Origin: Meghimatium bilineatum
Lineage: Eukaryota > Mollusca > Gastropoda > Stylommatophora > Philomycidae
Length of the DNA stretch: 64,000 bases
Direction of reading: 5' to 3'
Assembly (NCBI GenBank): GCA_034231615.1
Contig: CM067318.1
Location: 38,163,382-38,227,381 of the forward strand
Positions 55,583-64,000 of this stretch are shown here, one piece after another; position 1 is the first letter of the stretch; every line of letters starts with the position of its first letter. The position numbers and the translations under genes are program-made. The notes beneath the pieces are model-generated. The model was not told where the DNA came from, made no database searches, and saw nothing but the letters and a program-made list of their open reading frames with translations.

Positions 55583-55790
55583 TACAGCACTGCTGCAATA
55601 TCTACGCCTTTCGACCTGACACATCCGACTTCAGCATGGCTTTGGGTCACTGACCTTATATGGGATGGGACAGCCAACTCATCCCATAACCTCCTTAGTC
55701 GCCTTTTACGACAATCGTGGAAGGTAAACAGTGTTGCTATTCCTTGCTCCCCTTTCGGGCCCCGGCAACACAAGGGCGAAACAGTTAGTT
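55583..55790 (-). repeat. Dispersed repeat ending gttgccgggg
   Basis: Contains gtcgccttttacgacaatcg and ccctttcgggccccggcaac. The last part (55730-55785) is the inverse of 58138-58200. A 93-codon plus frame across it shows no known domain. Nature unknown. Confidence 0.55.
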
Positions 55791-55984
55791 CTAGATGAAT
55801 GTTATCCAGTTTTTGTGTGTCTATAAAGTGTAATCACTCAACAACAAGTCGTTTTCGTATCTAATTTCTTTGTCTTTTCTATACTTTTTTGTCGAGATCA
55901 TGTTCGTTCTTGTTGTCAACGAATGTTCCCCTTCCTCAGCTCCTTGTCTTAAATTGTCACTTGCATTTATAGATTTTGTTCCTT

Positions 55985-56075
55985 TGTTCATAATGGAATA
56001 TTTCTCTTAGTAATGGAATATGTCTATGAATATTTCTCTTCATAATGGAATATATCTATATTTCTCTTCAATAAC
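55985..56075. repeat. ~30-bp repeat, 3 copies
   Basis: Units contain ataatggaatat and tatttctctt. Confidence 0.75.
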
Positions 56076-56334
56076 TTACTCTCCTTGTTTTGGTCATTAA
56101 CAGGCTAAATTCCTGAAATAAAGTAACTCTGTTACAGACACAGATGTTTTTACATTACTGATCGTCGATTTATTCAAACAATAAATCCCACAAAACACTG
56201 ACGTAGCTGTCTCTATGTGAATAATCAGATCAATTTATTCATAAAAGAAGTTACCACGAATGCTTATCTTTGCAAAATCATAGCAAAACTAATGAATGTT
56301 CTATGAAGAATGAAATTGTCGTCACATGTTACCC

Positions 56335-57015
56335 TATGTTAAGAAATAAAGTAGATGTTAAGAAAAGAAATTAGGTATTAGGAAATATAATGTGATCTTA
56401 GGAAATAAATTAGAAGCTAAAACATACATTTGATGTTAGGAAATGAAGCAGAAGGTACGACATAAAGTTTGATGTTAGGTTATGATCGCCGAAGAAGAAG
56501 TTAGGTTATAAAGTAGAAGATATGAAATAAAAATTGATGTTAGGAAATAAAGTAGTTGTTAGGAAATGAAGTAGAAGTTAAAAAATTAAGTAGATATTAG
56601 GAAATAAAGTAGATGTTAGAAAATAAAGTAGAAGTTAGGAAATAAAGTAGATGTTAGAAAATAAAGTAGAAGTTAGGAAATAAAGTAGATGTTAGAAAAT
56701 AAAGTAGAAGTTAGGAAATGAAGTAGAAGTTAGGAAATAAAGTAGATGTTAGAAAATAAAGTAGAAGTTAGGAAATGAAGTAGAAGTTAGGAAATAAAAA
56801 AGATAGGAAGTGATGAAGAATTTAAGAAATGAAGTAGATGTTAGGAAATGAAGTAGGCGTAAGAAAACGAAGTAGATGTTAGGTAAAGTAGTAGATGTTA
56901 GGTAAAGTAGTAGATGTTAGGTAAAGTAGTAGATGTTAGGTAAAGTAGTAGATGTTAGGTAAAGTAGTAGATGTTAGGTAAAGTAGTAGATGTTAGGTAA
57001 AGTAGTAGATGTTCG
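56335..57015. repeat. 18-20-bp minisatellite, >30 copies
   Basis: Units such as gaaataaagtagatgttag vary freely in the left part and become regular at 56880-57010 (gtagatgttaggtaaagta). Confidence 0.92.
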
Positions 57016-57035
57016 GAAATAAAGAAGTTAGGATA

Positions 57036-57595
57036 TGCGATGATGCCATTAAAACTTGAACATTTAGTAACCATTGGAAAGAAACAAGGGAAACGAGGGA
57101 AAGAAACAAGGGAAACGAGGGAAAGAAACAAGGGAAACGAGGGAAAGAAACAAGGGAAACGAGGGAAAGAAACAAGGGAAACGAGGGAAAGAAACAAGGG
57201 AAACGAGGGAAAGAAACAAGGAAAGAAACAAGGAAAGAAACAAGGGAAACGAGGGAAAGAAACAAGGAAAGAAACAAGGAAAGAAACAAGGGAAACGAGG
57301 GAAAGAAACAAGGAAAGAAACAAGGAAAGAAACAAGGGAAACGAGGGAAAGAAACAAGGAAAGAAACAAGGAAAGAAACAAGGGAAACGAGGGAAAGAAA
57401 CAAGGAAAGAAACAAGGAAAGAAACAAGGAAAGAAACAAGGGGAGAAGAAACACAGGACGACATATATATTTCTGGAAGGGATTGTCACTGTGGTACAAA
57501 AAAAAAGTCACCGACTGAACTTATTTAACAACACAAGAGACAAGAGTTGTGGAGAAACATGATCGCCTACGCCACTCGGAATGGAACATGACTAA
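57036..57595 (+). pseudogene. LINE D C-terminus expanded by a minisatellite
   Basis: The left edge reads acttgaacatttagtaacca (…LEHLVTIGKKQGKRGK), matching the LINE D tail …FQHLVTTGRIKG at 11244-11432. The right edge (57445-57595) reads TTYISGRDCHCGTKKKSPTE-like sequence and then ELWRNMIAYATRNGT, the normal C-terminus. Between them, where the family has a short basic linker, lies the array of 57074-57442. The frame stays mostly open through the array because its 12- and 20-base parts alternate. This is an element fragment, not a functional gene. Confidence 0.82.
57074..57442. repeat. 20/12-bp compound minisatellite inside LINE D
   Basis: Mixed units gaaacaagggaaacgaggga (20) and gaaacaaggaaa (12). 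Purine-only on the plus strand for about 370 bases, so it could adopt triplex-type structures. Confidence 0.95.
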
Positions 57596-57604
57596 TTGAG
57601 TAAG

Positions 57605-57925
57605 AACATTGTCTTCTGCTATAAGTGATCTAGAAGGAACATGGTCCTGCTACAAGAGTGATCTAGAAGGAACATTGTCCTGCTACAAGAGAGATCTAGT
57701 AGGAACATTGTCCTGCTACAAGAGTGATCTAGTAGGAACATTGTCCTGCTACAAGAGAGATCTAGTAGGAACATTGTCCTGCTACATGAGTGATCTAGTA
57801 GGAACATTGTCCTGCTACAAGAGAGATCTAGTAGGAACATTGTCCTGCTACAAGAGAGATCTAGTAGGAACATTGTCCTGCTACAAGAGAGATCTAGTAG
57901 GAACATTGTCCTGCTGTAAGAGATC
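57605..57925. repeat. 33-bp minisatellite derived from GAA-SINE
   Basis: About 10 units of ggaacattgtcctgctacaa + gagagatctagta. The first unit still reads ggaacatggtcctgctac, close to the GAA-SINE interior at 41828-41855. Frames on both strands stay open (33 = 3 x 11). Confidence 0.93.
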
Positions 57926-57964
57926 GAACGGAAGTTTGAAATTTGAACGATCAAGAAGAATATA

Positions 57965-58135
57965 CTGTTATTAGAATGTTTAGCTGAACTCTACCTAGTT
58001 TTAGAATATTTTTCAGTTATTGGTGTATTAGAATGTTTAGCTGAACTCTACCTAGTTTTAGAATATTTTTCAGTTATTGGTGTATTAGAATGTTTAGCTG
58101 AACTCTACCTAGTTTTAGAATATTTTTCAGTTATT
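57965..58135. repeat. 57-bp repeat, 3 copies
   Basis: attagaatgtttagctgaac, tctacctagttttagaatat and ttttcagttattggtgt, perfect or nearly so. Confidence 0.95.
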
Positions 58136-58137
58136 GC

Positions 58138-58205
58138 CGCAACGCCCTTGTGTTGCCGGGCACGAAAGGGGAGCAAAGAACAGAGGCACTGCTACCTGTC
58201 AGACA
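58138..58205 (+). repeat. Dispersed repeat fragment, inverse of 55730-55785
   Basis: cgcccttgtgttgccgggca, cgaaaggggagcaaagaa. Confidence 0.65.
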
Positions 58206-58227
58206 TGTCGTACGAGACGATTACACA

Positions 58228-58592
58228 AGTTGACATGATTGTGCTAATTATCCTATACCGTAGAGATTCAATGTTTGTGCTAATTGTCCTATACCGTAGA
58301 GATTCAATGATTGTGCTAATTGTCCTATACCGTAGAGATTCAATGTTTGTGCTAATTGTCCTATACCGTAGAGATTCAATGTTTGTGCTAATTATCCTAT
58401 ACCGTAGAGATTCAATGTTTGTGCTAATTGTCCTATACCGTAGAGATTCAATGTTTGTGCTAATTGTCCTATACCGTAGAGATTCAATGTTTGTGCTAAT
58501 TATCCTATACCGTAGAGATTCAATGTTTGTGCTAATTGTCCTATACCGTAGAGATTCAATGTTTGTGCTAATTGTCCTATACCATGGAGAGT
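58228..58592. repeat. 36-bp minisatellite, 10 copies
   Basis: gtttgtgctaattgtcctat + accgtagagattcaat. Variation is limited to attg/atta and ttt/att. Confidence 0.96.
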
Positions 58593-58681
58593 CAAAGTGA
58601 CTAGTGCCACAATGAAATCGTATGTGTCAGACCGAAAATCAATATCAGGTAATACTGAGTGAAACGTAACAACAATCGTAC

Positions 58682-59316
58682 TTACGTAGAACACAGATTT
58701 TTAGAAAGTTCCACTTTAACACGACAGACTATCCCTAAAACTAAGGGGTTATGATATGTAAACAAGAAAACATACAAATTACAATACACAAAACATCAGA
58801 TCCTACACCACGGATGACAGATCTAGGTACACACTTGAAAATCGATTAATTTTTTTTAGTTTGGTACCCTCAAGCCTTTTTTTGACTTAACTCCAAACAT
58901 TCATTTGTTTAAGTTTGTGTTTGTGCGGTCTTTATTGTATTGCTATTCATGTTGTATTTGGTAATAATTTGTTATATCTGTTATCATATCCCGTCCAATT
59001 TTCAACAAGACCAGCTTCCATGACTACATGTTTCCATATACATCGTTGTCACCTTGAACTTCATATTGTTAACATGTCAATAGTGTTACTATTATATAGT
59101 GCCTCTGTGATGTTAACATGGTTTTTGTTATTTTCAGTGTTTTCCACTGTTTGTTTTATATATTTTTCAGAAAGACCTAACAGTTCGAAACGTTGAAAAT
59201 ATCTTGTGTATTGTAAATTGTATTTTTTCTTGTTTACACCAAATAATCCCTAAATTTTAGGGATAGTTTATCGTCTCCAAGTGGAACTTTATATAAATCT
59301 GTGTTCTACATAGTAC
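58682..59316 (+). mobile_element. PLE 3' fragment with inverted flanking arms
   Basis: The core (58795-59200) matches PLE 3' sequence: atcagatcctacaccacgga, gacagatctaggtacac, gtttggtaccctcaagcc, and an eroded hammerhead-like motif (gttcgaaacgtt at 59183-59194). The right arm (59206-59316) and left arm (58682-58792) are inverted copies: both contain ccctaaa(a/t)ttagg, agtggaacttt and ctgtgttctacrta. The architecture is the same as at 33031-34655. No coding frame. Confidence 0.72.
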
Positions 59317-59354
59317 TAGTGTCACACCCTAAAGCGCATTTGTTTGGCTAACCT

Positions 59355-59440
59355 GTAAACTAGGACACAATGCATTCCGTTCTGTGGACTACGTTCTGTT
59401 CATCTGTACCCGTTGGAAAATGGACGCTGAGAAAGAAGAC
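59355..59440 (+). mobile_element. Diverged GAA-SINE remnant
   Basis: acacaatgcattccgttctg, tggactacgttctgttcatc and ggacgctgagaaagaaga follow the 3' two thirds of the family with changes. Confidence 0.5.
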
Positions 59441-59444
59441 AATG

Positions 59445-60070
59445 TCTGTATATGTTCTAGAGGCTTGGTCAATTTGTGGCATATTTTTTAACCATCATTT
59501 GAGCATAAACTGTTCCACCTATCTGGCAACTCTGTCAGTGATTAAAAGACAGACCACTGATACAACATACCAGATAATCAATCTCTCAGAAATATGAATG
59601 AACATTCACAAGCATGTCTCTACCACAGATATACCTATCTTCTGTGAAACCATAACAACAAACAGCAAACGATGAAAAGTTCAACTGAAAGACTGATGAC
59701 CCAGCAATTTGCCATCATGTTCTGGAACTTGCCACAAATCTGTGAACTTATCGGGGCTAATCGAGATATTACTCAATTTTTTTTCTGTTTGTTTTCCTGC
59801 AATACTATAAAACAGCTCACGCCATTAAGAGCTTCCAAAAACAGGTCAGCACTAAAGTTCTTCTCCATAGTAGCCCTGCGTTCTGATCTCAAACAGTGTC
59901 ACTAATCTTTGGCTGATGTGATATTTTCTGTGGTTGTCACTGGTTGACGACACACAGTATATACAGAGTGACCAATGGTGACTCGATCAGTCACAGTTAA
60001 TGACGCCAATGTAGATCAGACGCAGGAATATTTGGGAGACAGACTGACCATGGCGATATAGACTTAAAAG
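59445..60070. other. Unique DNA, nothing recognised
   Basis: Short frames without known motif. Confidence 0.35.
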
Positions 60071-60074
60071 ATAA

Positions 60075-60240
60075 ATAAAAACAATACGATAATGATACTA
60101 ATGGTAATGATTCTGATGGTAATGATGATAACGATGGTAATGATGACGATGGTAATGATGGTTATGATAAGATGATGATGGTGATGATGATGTTAATAAT
60201 TGAAATAATGATGATTAGAATGCTGAAAAAGAAGATGACA
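60075..60240. repeat. (GATGRT)n-rich microsatellite
   Basis: gatgatgatggtaatgatga-type text with many interruptions. Confidence 0.88.
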
Positions 60241-60329
60241 ATGTTAAACCCAGTAGATTAAATCGGGTGAATTGGGGGTTAGAAGCGTTCCCCCCATCCG
60301 CCCCATTTAAAGTACGGGAAAACATTAAT

Positions 60330-60622
60330 CTCTCCAAGAAGTACACGTAAGACATTAATCTCTCTAATAGGTAAAAGGAGACATTAATCGCTCTACGCAG
60401 TACAGGAACACATTAATCTTTAATCTCTCTAAGATTTAAGGGAAGAAATTAATCTCTAATAATTACAGCGAAGACAATATCTCTAATAATTACAGGGAAG
60501 ACATTAATCTCTCTAATAATTACAGCGAAGACAATCTCTCTAATAATTACAGGAAATACATTAATCTCTCTAATAATTACAGGGAATACATTAATCTCTC
60601 TAATAATTACAGGGAAGATAAT
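60330..60622. repeat. ~30-bp repeat, ~9 copies
   Basis: attaatctctctaataatta + cagggaagac. The left copies are diverged (aagaagtacacg). Confidence 0.9.
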
Positions 60623-60654
60623 GTTGCTGGTAGAATATTTTATTTAAGACGTGG

Positions 60655-60812
60655 AATTCTTCTTCTTCGTCGTTCATTCTCAAACTCCCGCTGGTTTTCT
60701 TTTGTAGCAGAACCATGACTCTACTAGATTTCCAGCAGGATGCAGTTCAGATAGTGAAAATACGTTGTGCCGCCTTTGTGTAGTAAATGGCCCTACACAT
60801 TCGTCATCTGCA
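60655..60812 (-). mobile_element. GAA-SINE, near full-length minus copy
   Basis: From the tail: ttcttcttcgtcgttcattc, tcaaactcccgctgg, ttgtagcagaaccatgactc, tactagatttccagcagga, gaaaatacgttgtgccgcc, ggccctacacattcgtc. This covers the whole family consensus. Confidence 0.8.
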
Positions 60813-60814
60813 GG

Positions 60815-61135
60815 CATATCGTTCAAACCAACAGTATCTGGGATGTGAGTTTTTGGACAATATTTACGTTCAGTAGTTTTTCCTTATCTAAATAAATACG
60901 TACAGAATAATGATCATGATATATGAAAGAGATTATATCAAACTAGTTATCATCGTTTCATTAACTTTGCCCAACCTAAAACATGAAGTATTTCAGCAAA
61001 TACATAATTTATTTAATTGAAAATATTTATGTGTGAATTTGAAATGATATAGACTCTACGAATTATATTATGCATTATAATACAGTCGTTGGTTTCAATT
61101 TTCGTATATTTGCGATATATATCAAAATGTCTACT
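60815..61135. other. Unique AT-rich DNA
   Basis: No motif recognised. Confidence 0.35.
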
Positions 61136-61139
61136 TGTC

Positions 61140-61206
61140 AAAACACATTTCACACACATTTCACACACATTTCACACACATTTCACACACATTTCACACA
61201 CATTTT
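61140..61206. repeat. 11-bp repeat, 6 copies
   Basis: catttcacaca repeated head to tail. Confidence 0.95.
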
Positions 61207-61814
61207 TTAATGATGTTTACAGTTATTTACAAGAGCTCATGTACACACGATTTATTTATCATACAATTTGCATGATTTATACGTAAAATTGCAATATTTT
61301 GTACTCTTGAACACAGACAGACAATGTTTAAATGTTGCATGCGGTGTAATGTCTGAAGTGGTAAAGTTAAAGGTTCTTTTCTCCATACACAGTTAGGATT
61401 CCAGCAAAGATCAAAAGACTCCATTGGTTTATAAAAACTGGACAATGATACAGAAAAATAAAGTATATATTTATTGGCTCTAACCAAATAAAACATATTT
61501 TACAAAAATGTGATTAATACGTCAGACTTTTAATCAAATAATGACATTTGTTTGAAGGCAAAGCTAGTGAAACGTGCTATAGTTGTCATTGTATATGAAT
61601 TAGAGGATTTTTCAAACCAGTCATGGTCAATGAATAAGTTGTTTCAAGCCAGTTACCCCAATCTGAATTCAATTATTCGAAAGCAGCTGTCCTGATTTCT
61701 GAATTAGAAAAATGGTAAAACTATCATGGTGAATTACTTCTATAACTCTAAACTATAAATATCTCAATTAAATGATTATAAACAATTATATCTGATATAG
61801 ATCAGTTCAGTTCC
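61207..61814. other. Unique AT-rich DNA
   Basis: The 89-codon minus frame (61496-61227) has no known domain. Confidence 0.35.
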
Positions 61815-62060
61815 CCATTATCTTAATTAAATACATTCAAATTAAACCTCACGATATCTGAATTATATCATTTCAAATTAAACCTCACGATATCTGAATT
61901 ATATCATTTCAAATTAAACCTCATGATATCTGAATTATATCATTTCAAATTAAACCTCATGATGTCTGAATTAGATACTTTCAAACTAAATCTCATGATA
62001 TCTGAATTAGATACTTTCAAACTAAATATCGCATCATCTGAATGATATAATTTCAACTGT
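61815..62060. repeat. 36-bp repeat, ~6 copies
   Basis: tttcaaattaaacctcacga + tatctgaattatatca, decaying to the right. Confidence 0.9.
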
Positions 62061-62514
62061 AGATTTCACGGTATCTGAATTGCAATTATGTACAATGAGC
62101 GTCGTGATCAACATATGCACTTTTGATGCATCATCTATATATTTTACCTGCATAATCGATTAGTTGATGTCCATCACAATGCACTATAGACCTGGCTCGT
62201 ATGTCAGATGGTGTTCAAGTATTGAGTCTGACATTTCTATCATAAGCAGTTGTTATTTCAGTCGTATATTTGTCTAGTCGTGCATTTACTATTCAGATTT
62301 CTGAATATTATCGAAAATAGCCACACACACATATATATATGCTGATAATAAAGGCAATTACGAGCTCGTATTTTAGATGTCAGCTACCGGTATTTTTGAA
62401 ATAGATAAGAAGTTAGCTGTAAATGGGTAAAAAGCAAGTTAAGATAAGTTCAGATCATTTGATTGGCTGTTTTAAAATGTAACTAGGAAAGAAAGCTGAA
62501 TAACTATCATATCG
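62061..62514. other. Unique AT-rich DNA
   Basis: No motif recognised. Confidence 0.35.
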
Positions 62515-63022
62515 ATGTTGCCATTCTCTGAATTACCATATATTTTCTCAGTGTTTCCATTACCTGAATTACCATCTATTTTCTCAGTGTTTCCATTCTC
62601 TGAATTACCATCTATTTTCTCAGTGTTTCCATTCTCTGAATTACCATCTATTTTCTCAGTGTTTCCATTCTCTGAACTACCATCAATTTTCTCAGTGTTT
62701 CCATTCTCTGAACTACCATCTATTTTTTCAGTGTTTCCATTCTCTGAACTACCATCAATTTTCTCAGTGTTTCCATTCTCTGAACTACTATCTATTTTCT
62801 CAGTGTATCCATTTTCTGAACTACCATCTATTTTCTCAGTGTTTCCATTCTCTGAATTACTATCTATTTTCTCAGTGTTTCCATTCTCTGAACTACCATC
62901 TATTTTCTCAGTGTTTCCATTCTCTGAACTACCATCAATTTTCTCAGTGTTTCCATTCTCTGAACTACCATCAATTTTCTCAGTGTTTCCATTCTCTGAA
63001 TTACTATCTATTTTCTCAGTGT
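62515..63022. repeat. 36-bp minisatellite, 14 copies
   Basis: tgaattaccatctattttct + cagtgtttccattctc. Variants are gaac/gaatt and atcaat/atctat. The 171-codon frame is a repeat artefact. Confidence 0.96.
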
Positions 63023-63169
63023 TGTGTTAAGCTGTGGCTGAAAAAGTTAAATGGTATAGTACTCTCGTGCACTAATGATTTGAATTATTTCAATTTTACA
63101 ATTTCAACTAACAGAACCGATAATATCATTAAGGATTCCACAAAGAGAAGTATAGAATAGTTACAGTAG

Positions 63170-63908
63170 TTTATCATATATGTTGCATGTGACGACTAAC
63201 ATGGTTGGCTGCAACAGTATCATGTATGTTGTATGTGACGACTAACATGGTTGGCTGCAACAGTATCATGTATGTTGTATGTGACGAATAACGTGGTTGG
63301 CTGCAACAGTATCGTGTATGTTGTATGTGACGAATAACGTGGTTGGCTGCAACAGTATCATGTATGTTGTATGTGACGAATAACGTGGTTGGCTGCAACA
63401 GTATCGTGTATGTTGTATGTGACGAATAACGTGGTTGGCTGCAACAGTATCATGTATGTTGTATGTGACGAATAACGTGGTTGGCTGCAACAGTATCATG
63501 TATGTTGTATGTGACGAATAACGTGGTTGGCTGCAACAGTATCGTGTATGTTGTATGTGACGACTAACATGGTTGGCTGCAACAGTATCATGTATGTTGT
63601 ATGTGACGAATAACGTGGTTGGCTGCAACAGTATCATGTATGTTGTATGTGACGAATAACGTGGTTGGCTGCAACAGTATCATGTATGTTGTATGTGACG
63701 AATAACGTGGTTGGCTGCAACAGTATCATGTATGTTGTATGTGACGAATAACGTGGTTGGCTGCAACAGTATCATGTATGTTGTATGTGACGAATAACGT
63801 GGTTGGCTGCTACAGTATCATGTATGTTGTATGTGACGAATAACGTGGTTGGCTGCAACAGTATCATGTATGTTGTATGTGACGAATAACGTGGTTGGCT
63901 GCAACAGT
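63170..63908. repeat. 46-bp minisatellite, 16 copies
   Basis: atcatgtatgttgtatgtga + cgaataacgtggttggctgcaacagt written as two parts. Two forms (cgactaacatgg, cgaataacgtgg) alternate in blocks, and tatcgtg/tatcatg vary independently. Confidence 0.96.
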
Positions 63909-64000
63909 ACTTCTCAAAATATTTACACATAAGCCTTTTTTGTGCAATTCGTCTTCCGTGACATAATAATGTAAAATGCTTCCTCCGTGACATAATTATG
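63909..64000. other. Window end, short duplication
   Basis: tccgtgacataat.atg occurs twice (63956, 63986). Nothing else seen. Confidence 0.5.

Noticed and set aside
56955-57562. Long frames on both strands rich in Lys/Glu/Arg or Phe/Leu/Pro
   Set aside because: They translate the purine-only 20/12-bp array in all frames; only the edges are real LINE D coding remnants.
61140-61206. Telomere-like repeat
   Set aside because: The unit catttcacaca is not a known telomere unit and the tract is only 67 bases.

Overview
This window looks like AT-rich, intergenic nuclear DNA from an invertebrate animal. The evidence is metazoan-type LINEs, Penelope-like elements (PLEs) with a GIY-YIG domain, a Ty3/Gypsy element, hAT and other MITEs, tRNA-derived SINEs, and a very high density of minisatellites. 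I could not resolve the phylum. I found no intact host gene, rRNA, functional tRNA, operon or CRISPR. Most long open frames lie in tandem arrays and are periodicity artefacts.

Layout. 0-4.5 kb: decayed Ty3/Gypsy element on the minus strand, broken by a hAT MITE, an inverted RT fragment and a second MITE. 5-7.4 kb: LINE (family D here) and PLE remnants around an (AT)n tract. 7.6-13.3 kb: four large minisatellites (40, 46, 51 and 27 bp). 13.3-22 kb: small arrays, a LINE B tail, and further arrays. 22.6-25 kb: LINE B copy and a frame-broken pseudogene of a repeated animal protein family of unknown function. 25.5-29.5 kb: PLE with RT and GIY-YIG, then a GC-richer island. 30-35.4 kb: two arrays, then LINE A, an array, a PLE with inverted 3' ends, the array again, and LINE A in the other orientation. 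35.8-41.5 kb: arrays and LINE C. 42-48.6 kb: LINE pieces, a 1.2-kb array, two inverted copies of a tRNA-derived SINE, and a PLE/LINE junction. 49-58.6 kb: minisatellites, several growing out of SINE or LINE sequence. 58.7-64 kb: a PLE fold-back fragment, a SINE copy and 30-, 36- and 46-bp arrays.

There is no gene network here. What connects the region is interplay between mobile elements and minisatellites. Elements have inserted into arrays (PLE at 33.0-34.7 kb, SINE at 10.6 kb, LINE at 46.3 kb). Arrays have also grown from inside elements (49.4, 57.1 and 57.6 kb). A second theme is a recurring short motif in PLE 3' ends that resembles a hammerhead ribozyme core, with positions 3 and 8 changed together from C-G to U-A.

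Family names LINE A-D and 'GAA-SINE' are labels made for this window. Assignments rest on recognised protein motifs and comparison between copies here, not on a database search. Array edges are accurate to about 5-15 bases.
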